Shown one piece after another: positions 1-8,913 of a DNA stretch of 30,028 nt (within the stretch, counting starts at the first letter, position 1; every line of letters begins with the position of its first letter). Both the position numbers and the translations under genes were made by a program. The DNA lies in NCBI GenBank assembly GCA_046305255.1, contig JBKCCF010000183.1, positions 1 through 30,028 on the forward strand, given 5' to 3'. Under the pieces are notes generated by a model. That model made no database searches, had not been told where the DNA came from, and was given only the letters and a program-made list of their open reading frames with translations. Source of the DNA: UBA6136 sp046305255 (GTDB taxonomy: Bacteria > Pseudomonadota > Gammaproteobacteria > Methylococcales > Methylococcaceae).

Positions 1-1417
1 AATTCGGGCGGCAAGGTGGCCGATAACAGAATGACTGACGAACCCAGCGCCACCAGCCAGCGCACTAACTGTTCGAGAAGCGTGCTGGTGTAGGCATCGT
101 AGGCATGAATTTCGTCAATAATGACAACTCGATTAGCCAGACCCCACATTCGTACAAATTGATGGCGTACCGGCAGGATAGCCAATAGTGCCTGATCCAC
201 TGTGCCGACCCCGTACTCCGAGAGCAGCGCGCGCTTCTTGTGCGTGAACCAGTCGGCGGCGCGCACCTCTCCGCCTGATGCCGTGTCGGTTATGCCTGTG
301 AAACGCAAATTAGCAAAGGTATCGTTGAGCAAGGCAGCGCCCTGTACCAGTTGCAAGTCCAGCGTACGCCCGGCGCGTGCTTGTTCAGAAATGACAGCGT
401 GCGTGAAAACATCGCATTGCCGGTTGCCTGGGTAGGTAACGCCACATACAAACCGCGATGATCGAACCTCCTCTGAAGTTCAAGGTGGGCATAGTACGCT
501 GCCTCAGTCTTACCTTCGCCCATCGGCGCCTCAACCAGCAATACCGCCGGAGCATTAAGTTCGGTGAGCGATTGCGCCACAGCAGCCTGCAATGGGCGCG
601 GGACAAATCCGAAGACAGTCTGAAAGTCTTGTCGCTCCGCGCACAGCGGAAAGCGCGACAGCCAACCCACTGCATCGAGTGCCTGTTCGGCCAATTTACG
701 GCGGCCAGCGTACCAAGCTGGCAAGTCCTGGCAATCGGCCGGATCGGCATAGGGAAACCAGACTTCGTTAGAACCCATCCAGTCAGAAAAGCTTGTCAAT
801 CCGGCTATCAACATGAAACCCTGGCCGTCGAGCGTTTCGCGAGTCGGCGGCGCGGAGGGACTGAATACTTGCTCCAGTGCCGTGAACAGCGCACAACGTG
901 CGTCGTACCACTCCTGACCGCCCATGACCTTCGCGCCGGCATTCTCATGCTTATAACGCTCCATGTTCGTCGCTCTATTGCCATGATGAGACGCTACTGC
1001 GTCGGCTGCCAATTCGGCTAAATCATCTGTCCAGCCCCGGTCGCGTAACAAAGCAAGAAGCAGCACTTGTCCAGCTACGCCGTGCAAGGATAGAAAATCA
1101 GGTTGCCGGGGCAAGGCGAATATCCTTTGGCCTGGCCATCCTTGCCATTTTCGCTGGAAGGCCGGCGTCGCCTTGCCCAAATCATGTGCCGCAATTAATA
1201 ACAGCAACCATGGCTGTGCTTCGAACCATGACAATCCCAATACCACCGCCAGTTTTTCACGGGTTGCCGCCGGTTCACGCGCCAACAGGGCGTCCGCGAT
1301 GGCCGCGACGTCCAAACAATGGCATATCAAAGGATGCCAATGCTGCTCTCCGTCGTTTTGGCTAATCGCACCGGTTTTCCCCCATAAGCTGAAGAATTTG
1401 TCTCTGATATCAGCCAT
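1..1417 (-). pseudogene. cas3: CRISPR-associated nuclease-helicase Cas3, frameshifted and cut by window edge
   Basis: Cas3 nicks and degrades DNA unwound by the type I Cascade complex. The first reading frame (1417 down to 290) has an N-terminal HD nuclease domain, with the HCLDVAAIADALL helix, the AAHDLGK metal site and a later SHHG. A helicase Walker A (APMGEGKTEAA) follows near residue 300. After residues FLNKHAPG the frame goes wrong. The minus-strand frame one base over carries on as GRTLDLQLVQGAALLNDTF, then IIDEIHAYDAYTS (DEAH box) and ILLSATLPPEF (motif III), and stays open to position 1. A one-base deletion around 369-375, in a GCCCGGC context, explains this. HD-first architecture and the DEIHAYDAYTS style suggest type I-E, but no cascade genes, cas1 or array lie in the window. 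It is a pseudogene unless the shift is a sequencing error. The ATG at 1417 precedes a clear Cas3 N-terminus and has a GAGAAG-like ribosome site. Confidence 0.9.
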
Positions 1418-1629
1418 TACTTGCTTCTCATCCCAGTGTTATCAATGGGGTTATTCAGGATGCAACAGACCCGAAATGCCCCGGACTTGGCTCGGAAAAC
1501 GCCAAAAGAAACGTAGCTCGACAAGATCGGTCGTTAATTGGAGGTGCTCTTGATGGCCTCATCGCAGTAAAAAGCGGATTAACCCACAGGACCGTTCTGA
1601 TCGCAAGATATTGAAATATTTGTAATTAA
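1418..1629. other. Gap between cas3 and the IS remnant
   Basis: About 210 bases with no convincing gene. It must hold the promoter for the minus-strand cas3 if that gene is transcribed from here. I see no CRISPR repeats, no tRNA and no strong hairpin followed by a T-run. The base composition becomes AT-rich from about 1600 to 1640, next to the transposase scrap. Confidence 0.4.
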
Positions 1630-1857
1630 ATCTTATGTGCTCTGAGCGACGTGAGCGGCTATGTGGGGGAGCCCTTTGCCCGAAGTGTGCGGGAAATCCT
1701 GGGCGAGGGAGTCAGGGTGCACACCACCAAACGCAGTGAGTTACACACGTTTGCGATAATCCCCAAACGATGGGTGGTCGAACGCAGTTTTGCATGGCTG
1801 GAGAGAAACCGACAACTATGGAAAAACTGCAAACGTTAGCTAGATAGCAGCTTGCAG
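1630..1857 (+). pseudogene. IS5-family transposase, C-terminal remnant
   Basis: The frame reads SGYVGEPFARSVREILGE, then KRSELHTF and PKRWVVERSFAWLERNR, ending WKNCKR before a TAG stop at 1837-1839. This is the C-terminal part of an IS5-family DDE transposase. The last catalytic Glu lies in the VVERSFAWLE block. The frame continues past the stop as LDSSLQFI, which resembles the usual family ending (NTSLQFI), so the TAG is a nonsense change inside the old gene. Upstream of about 1630 there is a TAA and no recognisable N-terminal or middle part, so the element is truncated on its 5' side. It lies immediately beside the 3' end of the broken oxoprolinase gene. Confidence 0.82.
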
Positions 1858-1879
1858 TTCATTTAAAAATCGTTGCCGG

Positions 1880-4800
1880 TCAGCCACGCCGAGATTTTGA
1901 ATCTATTTGGCAGACGCCGTAGCCACCCCCCCCCAGGCGTCTCAATCTGGACCAGGTCTCCTGTGGCCACCTGTACTGTGGTTCTTGATCCGAGATTCTC
2001 CACAGTGCCATCCGCCCGCATTAGCGTATTGCAGCCTGTGGCGCCGGGCGATCCCCATGAAGGCCAAATGGGCCGATCAGCCGACGGTTGGAGAGTATGC
2101 TCAGGGTCATCGGTTCCAGAAAACGAATACGGCGGGTGACACCGTTACCACCTTGATGTTGCCCCTGGCCTCCGCTGTCGGGACGGATTCGGAAAGCATC
2201 AAGTTCTACCGGATAACGCCATTCCAAAATCTCGGGATCGGTGAGTCGCGAGTTGGTCATATGGGAATGTATGGCATCAGCACCCTCAAAATCGGGACCG
2301 GCGCCAGTGCCACCACACAGGGTTTCGTAATACTGATACTGCGCATTGCCAAAGGTCAGGTTGTTCATGGTGCCCTGGGATGCCGCCATGATCCCAAGGG
2401 CGCCATAGAGCGCATCTACGATGTGTTGCGATGTTTCGACATTGCCGGCAACCACGGCAGCGGGCGGTACCGGATTCAGCAGGGATTGTGCCGGGATGAG
2501 GATGGCAAGAGGTCTGAGACACCCGCTATTCAGGGGAATATTGCCCCCGCCAGCGTTCTGAAAACATAAAGAACGGCTGCTTTGCAAACCGATGCCGGGG
2601 CATTCTGATTATCGGCCTGTTGGGGGGATGTACCGGAAAAATCCAGAATGGCGGTTCGTTCTGCACGATTGACCTTGATGGCGACGGCGATGACAGCGCC
2701 GCTATCCAGACTGACGCTAAAATCACCACCATCGAGTTTCTCGATGCAGCGGCGGATGGTTTCCTCGGCGTGATCCTGGACATAATCCATATAGGCACGC
2801 ACGACAGGCAGCGAATACTGTGCCATCAGTGCCTTAAGACCGTTCATGCCGCAATTGTTGGCGGCAATTTGAGCGCGGAGATCGGCGATATTCTGATCAG
2901 GGTTTCGGGCTGGATAGGGCCCTGCCAGCAGCCAATCACGGATCGCGCTTTCATTTAATCGCCCCCCTTCAACGATACGAAGGCCCGGACTCAGGGCGCC
3001 CTCTTGCTCAATGCGGGTGCTGTTGGCTGGCATTGAACCCGGGGTGATGCCGCCAATATCGGCATGGTGGCCACGAGAGGCCAGATAGAAAAGGATCTCG
3101 CTCCCCTTTGGATCATGCAGCGGGGAAATCACGGTGATGTCGGGTAGATGAGTGCCGCCGGCGTAGGGCGAATTACTGAGCCAGACATCGCCAGGTTGAA
3201 ACCGGCCCCGTTGTGCCTCAATCAGGCACTTCACACTCTCGGCCATGGAACCAAGGTGTACCGGTATATGGGGTGCGTTGGCGACCATCTCACCCTTCGC
3301 ATCAAACAGGGCGCAGGAAAAATCGAGTCGTTCCTTGATGTTGACCGAGTGAGCCGTGTTCTGCAGGGTATAACCCATTTCTTCGGCGATACTCATGAAG
3401 CGGCGGTTGAAAATCTCCAGCCGCATAGGGTCCAGCCGCAGGTCCGTCAAAACCGGGCGGATCGCGCGACCGATGCGTTCAAGAATGAGGTCACCCTGAG
3501 GGGTCAATAAGCCCTCCCAGCCGGGTTCTATGAGGGTTGTTGAGGTGGCTTCCAGCACCATCGCTGGCCCGATAATGCGGGTGTTGGGGGCTGAGGCTTG
3601 CGCGGGAGTAGACCGGGGCTTTACGGTAGTGACCGCCGCTGTAAAGCTCGATCTGGCGCATGATGGCCCCATCTGCGGGCGGAGAGGCTTCGCTGAATAT
3701 GGAGGTTACTGATGCCGCTGCAGTGGCCCAGGCTTCGACAATCGCAGTTTCAACCACCACACCCTTGTTGGGGTAAGTGAAGCCGAAACGTTCCAGATGC
3801 CGGCTTTCAAACTGGCTATGCAGGGTCCTCAGTTCAAGGCAGGGGAGTTCAAACAAAGTCTCTGTCCCTTCATAACGCAGGGCCAGACGGAACTCCAATG
3901 CCAACTGTTCGACCTGGACAGATTGGCTGATGAGGTCGGCGCGGGCCTCCGTTGCCAAGGTCTTGAGCAGGGCAGGGAGTCTGGGTAATGCCGCTGTAAG
4001 CGATTCCAGCACCACGGATTGATGAATCACTCTCTGTTTGGCAAGCCCCATGCCATAGGCCGACAAAACGCCTGCCAGCGGGTGCAGAATAATGCGATCA
4101 ATGCCCAGCTGTTCCGCCACCAGACAGGCATGTTGACCGCCAGCCGCACCGAAACAGCAGAGGGCGTAGCCGGCCAGGTCATGTCCGCGTTGGATCGAGA
4201 TCTTGCGAATGGCCGCTGCCATCTGCTCGATAGCTACGGTGATGAAGTTTTCGGCTACTGATTCTGCGGTGTAGTTGAGTCCACTTGCAGTGGAGACCGT
4301 TTCAGCCAAGGCAGTGAAGCCGTCTCGTACTATGGCCGCATCCAGCGGCAAGCTACCATCAGGCCCGAACACGGAGGGGAAAAACTCGGGCTGGAGTTTG
4401 CCCAGCATAACATTCGCATCCGTCACGCAAAGCGGGCCGCCGCGTCGGTAGCAGGCCGGCCCGGGGTTAGCGCCGGCAGATTCAGGGCCGACACTGAAAC
4501 TCAATCCGTCAAAGCTCAGGATAGAGCCGCCCCCGGCAGCGACCGTATGGATATCCAGCATCGGTACCCGTAATCTGACGCCGGCCACACGGTTGTCCAG
4601 GCTGCGTTCCAATGTGCCGGCATAATGGGCGACATCGGTGGATGTACCCCCCATGTCGAAGGTGATGAGCTTGCGATACCCGGCACGCTGAGCGAGTTCG
4701 GTAGCGCCGATCAGGCCTCCGGCTGGGCCGGAGAGGATGCAATCCTTGCCCTGGAAATGCCCCGCTTGGGTCAAGCCGCCGCTGGACTGCATGAACAGCA

Positions 4801-5526
4801 GTTCAGGTGGGGTCGATTGTCCACGGCTATGGGTCAGGTCAGCCAGCCCCTGAATGACCTGATCAACATGGTGACGCAGCACGGGCGAAAGATAGGCATC
4901 CACCACGGCCGTATGCCCCCGCTCAACCAGACGGATGGCGGGACTGCAGCGATGCGAAAGGGAAATCTGCCGGAATCCCACAGTTTGGGCCAGTTGCTCA
5001 AGTGCGAGTTCATGCGCGGGATTGCGCCAGGCATGCATCAGTACGATGGCCAGCGACCGGTAGCCGAGCTGATAGCACTCGCGCAACTCTCGTTCAGCCA
5101 CACTCACATTCAGCGGTCGCAGTTCGCTGCCCTGAGCATTGTGTCGGCCATCAATTTCTACTACCCGGGCATACAGCGGGGCCGGGCGCTGAATGTGCAA
5201 GGCGAAAATGTCAGGCCTGTCCTGGTAGCCGATCAGGAGGGTATCAGCGTGGCCTTGGGTGATGGCCAGTACGGTGGCTTCACCCTGTCTTTCCAGTAGT
5301 GCATTGGTGCCGACGGTGGTGCCCATGCGAACAACACCGATAGTCGCATGCTGGCCAGGGTCGTGCCGTTCCAGCAGGTCGCGGATACCCTGTATGGCAG
5401 CAAACGTTCAGGACATTCCGAGAGCAGTTTGTGGCTGAGCAACTTGCCGGATGGGCTTCGGGCAACGATGTCGGTAAAGGTACCGCCCCGATCTATCCAG
5501 AATTGCCATGAGTTGGATGTAGGCAT
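1880..5526 (-). pseudogene. Fused 5-oxoprolinase / hydantoinase (HyuA-HyuB), five frameshifts
   Basis: The reconstructed product is about 1215 residues, the normal size for ATP-dependent 5-oxoprolinase, which converts 5-oxoproline to glutamate. The HyuA half starts MPTSNSWQFWIDRGGTFTDI and holds ITFDMGGTSTDVA and MGTTVGTNALLER. The HyuB half holds ANAPHIPVHLGSM, SNSPYAGGTHLPD and DFSGTSPQQ. The reading frame must change five times: near 5395-5410, at the G5 run 3586-3590, at the C5 run 2544-2548, near 2035-2050, and at the C9 run 1926-1934. With eight instead of nine C at 1926-1934 the C-terminus becomes a normal GGGGYG ending, with a stop at 1880-1882. The longest unbroken pieces lie at 3491-5326 and 2530-3672. 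Substrate could also be a hydantoin, since the families are close; the start sequence and fused length favour oxoprolinase. It is divergent from the dipeptidase gene. Confidence 0.88.
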
Positions 5527-5621
5527 GGCAACATGATACGACGAGTGTGGCGGGACGGGTGTTGGATTGGCGTTCGATATTCTTCGATGTTTACGAGAGC
5601 AAGAGTAATATCGCCAAGATA

Positions 5622-6365
5622 ATGCCTGCCAGTCACCCTATGATGCCAATGAAACCCTATCGAACCCTCCCAATCATTGAATGCGGTGAGCCTCTGTTGG
5701 CCATTCCCGCTGGACAGTTTCTGCTGACTGATCCCGCGCCCTATGCGGCACTGGGTGCGCCTTATGGCGAGAGCCAGCCCTGGATGTTGCGCTCGGCAGT
5801 GCTGGCAGCACTGGATTCGGCACAGCAGACACTGCACCAGCAACAGCCAGGCTGGCGACTGAAGTTATTTGATGCTTATCGGCCCAATGCTGTGCAGGCA
5901 TTCATGGTTAAGCACGAATTTCTGAAGCTTTCCGGGGGACGTCCGCCCGAGTCGGTCGATGCTGAAGAGCGCAACGCACTGTGGGCGCGTACTTTTCGCA
6001 TTTGGGCAGAGCCCAGTGCCGACGATTTGACGCCGCCGCCGCACAGTACGGGTGCCGCACTGGATGTGACGTTGGCGGATGAGCGCGGCTGTGAAGTATT
6101 CATGGGATCTCCGATAGACGAGAACTCGGATCGTTCTACGCCTGACTATTTTCTGGGTCGCGACGATCGCATTCATTGCCGTCGCCAGCTTTTACTGGAC
6201 GTGATGACGGGGGCCGGTTTCCTTCGGCATCAATCTGAGTGGTGGCATTTCAGTCTCGGTGACCAGATGTGGGCCTGGCTGTCACTGCAACGCGATCCTC
6301 AGGGTGGTTATCAGGCTCGCTATGGTAGGGCCGATGTGTTGCCATCCTCCAGTATTAGCGGATGA
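5622..6365 (+). CDS. D-alanyl-D-alanine dipeptidase (VanX/DdpX, peptidase M15D)
   Basis: This zinc dipeptidase family cleaves D-Ala-D-Ala, either for peptidoglycan-fragment use (DdpX) or glycopeptide resistance (VanX). The zinc-site motif HSTGAALD gives His141 and Asp148. The motif SEWWHF gives catalytic Glu206 and zinc ligand His209. LFDAYRP supplies the conserved Arg. Length is 247 residues. I chose ATG 5622 because the homologous part starts soon after it (KPYRTLP). The frame is open back to 5547, but the extra 25 residues look unlike the family. ATGs at 5640 and 5649 are also possible. There is no obvious signal peptide, so the product is probably cytoplasmic. No vanH/vanA partners are present, which makes a recycling role likelier than vancomycin resistance. 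It is transcribed away from the broken oxoprolinase gene. Confidence 0.88.
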   Translation: MPASHPMMPMKPYRTLPIIECGEPLLAIPAGQFLLTDPAPYAALGAPYGESQPWMLRSAVLAALDSAQQTLHQQQPGWRLKLFDAYRPNAVQAFMVKHEFLKLSGGRPPESVDAEERNALWARTFRIWAEPSADDLTPPPHSTGAALDVTLADERGCEVFMGSPIDENSDRSTPDYFLGRDDRIHCRRQLLLDVMTGAGFLRHQSEWWHFSLGDQMWAWLSLQRDPQGGYQARYGRADVLPSSSISG

Positions 6366-6505
6366 TCGGTTCTACCGATGGCGGATCCGTAATGTCCGGC
6401 AGCTGTGGATAGCCTTGATGTCGGGCGTGCGATTCCCTTGTTTTACCTTAAATCCACATCACGGAAATATGATCTACCCAGGTTCTGGGGGAGGCTGGAT
6501 TTGCT

Positions 6506-6820
6506 ATGATTTCCGGGTTTCCAATCGGTAGTATCGTTACTGATACTGTTGAAGGGATGCTGGCAGCGGTTCGGTGTAGCGGATTGGCCTTTACCTGTAA
6601 CGCTTCGACAGGGATCTTCGGGGGCAGTGCTCCCGGGATTGCAGCCCGGTTGCCGGATGTGATGCACGCCTGCTGGATTACGGGAACAGTGGTGATCAAT
6701 GTGTTGACCGCGCTATTTGTCATTCGGGAAACGGAGTTCCTTGCCATCAAGTCAGCGATGGAGCCCCGCCTTTTTCTTGCTTCGATACGCGAAAGGATAG
6801 TTATTGTCTATGACCTCTAA
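6506..6820 (+). pseudogene. MFS transporter (metabolite:H+ symporter type), C-terminal remnant
   Basis: The frame contains VRCSGLAFTCNAS, then TGIFGGSAPGIAARL and later TALFVIRETE. This order matches the last third of MHS-type MFS permeases: Val-Arg-(Tyr)-Ser-Gly, then Tyr-Asn, then Phe-Gly-Gly-x-Ala-Pro, and a last helix ending in an R-E-T motif. No N-terminal transmembrane part is found in any frame between 6366 and 6505. The conserved Tyr is replaced by Cys. The reading frame runs a few codons into the start of the next gene. I read it as a decayed gene end. The alternative is a chance open frame, because the match rests on motif memory rather than a search. Confidence 0.5.
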
Positions 6821-7868
6821 ATGGTTGCTGATTTTTGTTCCGATAGGTATTGCGTTAGCCTGGCTGAAGCTAAGTCCGGCGCTGGTTTTTTTCGCCTCTG
6901 CCCTGTCGGTTATCCCTCTGGCTAATTTGATGGGGGATGCTACGGAGGAGTTGTCCGCTTCCATGGGGTCTGCCAAAGGCGGGTTGCTTAATGCCACGAT
7001 GGGTACAGTTCCGGATATTATTATCGGATTCTTTGCTCTGAAACATGGTCTGGTCGATATGGTAAAGGCATCTATTACCGGGGCTATTCTAGGCAATCTT
7101 CTGCTCGGCCTTGGTCTTGCCATCCTATTGGGTGGGCTGCGGGTTGAGAAAGCGCTGGGTTATGATATGAAGGCAACCCATCAATACGGTGGGCTATTAC
7201 TATTGGCTACCTTCGGCCTTATTATTCCTGCAGTATTTGATTATAGCGCCCATGCCAATGAAGAAATCAGTCTTGAAATATCGCTGGTTCTTTTTCTGAC
7301 CTACATAGTCAGTGTTCTGTTTACGCTGACTGACAGGATGACCGATACCGATTATCCACGTCTCCCAATTGCTGTTAACCACGAGCATGATAAAACCCAC
7401 ACGAAAAGCATTAATCCCTTGTTCCAGCTGGCTCTGGTGATGATAGGGCTGGCAGTGATGAGTGAAGTGATGACCGATTCAATTGGTCCTGCGGCTGAAT
7501 CCTTCGGTTTTACCCCCTTGTTTGCGGGTATCTTCTTGCTGGCACCGGTTGGCATGGCATCTGAAATGATTAACGCTGTTCGCTTTGCCCGTAAAAACCA
7601 GTTGGACATTTCTCTGGCCATTACCCAGGGCTCAAGCACTCAAATGGTTCTGCTGGTTGCGCCTTTGCTGGTGTTTCTCGGGTTGGCGATGGGGAAGGAA
7701 ATGAACCTTCTATTCAGTAAGTTTGAGGTTATTGCCATCATTTTTTCCGTGGCCGCAGCAAACAACATATTGAACCTTGGAACGGTTCGTTGGGTATCAG
7801 GACCCAAGTTGATCGCGATTTATACTATGCTGGGCTTCGGGTTCTACTATGCCCCTTTGCCAGCGTAG
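6810..7868 (+). CDS. Ca2+/H+ (cation/proton) antiporter family protein, divergent CAX/ChaA
   Basis: An integral membrane protein of 352 residues with about ten hydrophobic segments in two related halves, as in CaCA-superfamily CAX exchangers that move Ca2+ (or Na+/K+) out against protons. First half: GDATEELSASMG and GGLLNATMGTVPDIIIGFFAL (residues about 42-75). Second half: APVGMASEMINAVRFARKNQ and GSSTQMVLLVAPLLV. A short charged loop between the halves (HEHDKTHTK) is probably cytosolic. The usual GNxxE core motifs are changed to GTVPD and GMASE, so an acidic residue is kept in both but Asn is lost. Start: ATG 6810 is chosen. A TTG at 6804 lies at better spacing from AAAGGA (6792-6797) and is a real alternative. 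The upstream MFS remnant overlaps this start. Confidence 0.82.
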   Translation: MTSKWLLIFVPIGIALAWLKLSPALVFFASALSVIPLANLMGDATEELSASMGSAKGGLLNATMGTVPDIIIGFFALKHGLVDMVKASITGAILGNLLLGLGLAILLGGLRVEKALGYDMKATHQYGGLLLLATFGLIIPAVFDYSAHANEEISLEISLVLFLTYIVSVLFTLTDRMTDTDYPRLPIAVNHEHDKTHTKSINPLFQLALVMIGLAVMSEVMTDSIGPAAESFGFTPLFAGIFLLAPVGMASEMINAVRFARKNQLDISLAITQGSSTQMVLLVAPLLVFLGLAMGKEMNLLFSKFEVIAIIFSVAAANNILNLGTVRWVSGPKLIAIYTMLGFGFYYAPLPA

Positions 7869-7947
7869 TTGTGAGGTGTTAAGCAAGCCGTAATTCTCCT
7901 TGAATGCAACTGACGATTTATAACAGACTCCAGTGAGAACCTAAATC

Positions 7948-8910
7948 ATGCTGATCAGGACGAATAAGTACTCAGAACCTAATGCCTCCGAGATTACCGA
8001 TCCCTCCCATTATGTCGATAGGCGTGATTTTTTGAGGCTCTCAGGTTCCGCTGTTTTAGCCTCGACATTTTTTAGCCGTTCTGCATACGCTCTAGTTGAA
8101 GGCGCGCCGCCTGGCATTGCTCTGGGTCCGGTTCAAAACGGATCATTCAGCACATCCGAAGCCAGGACGCCTTTTGATGACGTGACGCAGTACAACAATT
8201 TTTACGAGTTTGGGACGGACAAATCCGACCCTGCTAAAAACGCTCATACACTGACTACCCGTCCCTGGACGATCACGGTCGAAGGTGAAGTTAACAGACC
8301 CAAAACGTTTGATATTGATGAAATCCTCAAACTCGCGCCATTGGAAGAACGCGTCTACCGTCTGCGCTGCGTCGAGGCCTGGTCTATGGTTATTCCGTGG
8401 GTAGGGTTTTCTTTAGCGGAGTTGATCAGGAAAGTCGAGCCTCGGGGCAATGCCAAATTTGTTGAGTTCACCACGCTGAATGATGCCTCCCAAATGTCGG
8501 GTGTGCGCAGTCCTGTTCTTGACTGGCCTTACACCGAGGGGCTGAGGATTGATGAAGCCATGCACCCCCTGACGATTCTGGCGGTCGGCTTGTATGGCAA
8601 GGTTTTGCCCAATCAGAACGGCGCCCCGGTCCGAGTGGTGGTGCCATGGAAATATGGCTTCAAGAGCGCCAAGTCGATTGTGCGCATCCGCCTGACAGAA
8701 ACTCCGCCCGCCACTAGCTGGATGAAGGCCGGGCCCAATGAGTACGGCTTCTACTCCAACGTCAACCCCGAGGTTGATCATCCTCGGTGGTCACAGGCCA
8801 AAGAGCGTCGCATTGGCGATTTTCTCAAACGGCCCACCCAGATGTTTAACGGTTACGCCGAGCAGGTCGCCAGTCTTTATGCGGGTATGGATCTGCGGAA
8901 AAATTTCTAG
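7948..8910 (+). CDS. msrP: Protein-methionine-sulfoxide reductase catalytic subunit MsrP
   Basis: MsrP is the periplasmic molybdopterin enzyme that repairs oxidised methionine in envelope proteins, taking electrons from the membrane partner MsrQ. Here it is 320 residues. A twin-arginine export signal, RRDFLRLSGS, begins at Arg25, followed by a hydrophobic stretch ending near residue 50. The molybdenum ligand is Cys141 in RLRCVEAWSMVIPW. The domain then continues with the typical YTEGLRIDEAMHPL and NGAPVRVVVPWKYGFKS blocks and a C-terminal WSQAKER region. It sits directly before msrQ with a three-base gap, so the two are co-transcribed and probably translationally coupled. The n-region of the signal peptide is long but normal for this family. 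Confidence 0.96.
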   Translation: MLIRTNKYSEPNASEITDPSHYVDRRDFLRLSGSAVLASTFFSRSAYALVEGAPPGIALGPVQNGSFSTSEARTPFDDVTQYNNFYEFGTDKSDPAKNAHTLTTRPWTITVEGEVNRPKTFDIDEILKLAPLEERVYRLRCVEAWSMVIPWVGFSLAELIRKVEPRGNAKFVEFTTLNDASQMSGVRSPVLDWPYTEGLRIDEAMHPLTILAVGLYGKVLPNQNGAPVRVVVPWKYGFKSAKSIVRIRLTETPPATSWMKAGPNEYGFYSNVNPEVDHPRWSQAKERRIGDFLKRPTQMFNGYAEQVASLYAGMDLRKNF

Positions 8911-8913
8911 GCT

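Noticed and set aside
458..1021. 187-codon plus-strand open frame opposite cas3
   Set aside because: The minus strand encodes the HD and Walker A parts of Cas3; the plus translation is low-complexity in style and unrecognisable.
1..1650. CRISPR array near cas3
   Set aside because: No regularly spaced direct repeats are visible upstream of cas3 or anywhere else in the window; any array must lie outside.
4625..5299. 224-codon plus-strand open frame opposite the oxoprolinase
   Set aside because: The minus strand here carries clear HyuA motifs (TFDMGGTSTDVA); the plus frame has none and no ribosome site.
5622..6365. VanX as part of a vancomycin-resistance cluster
   Set aside because: No vanH, vanA, vanR or vanS neighbours; isolated family members in Gram-negatives are usually DdpX-like.
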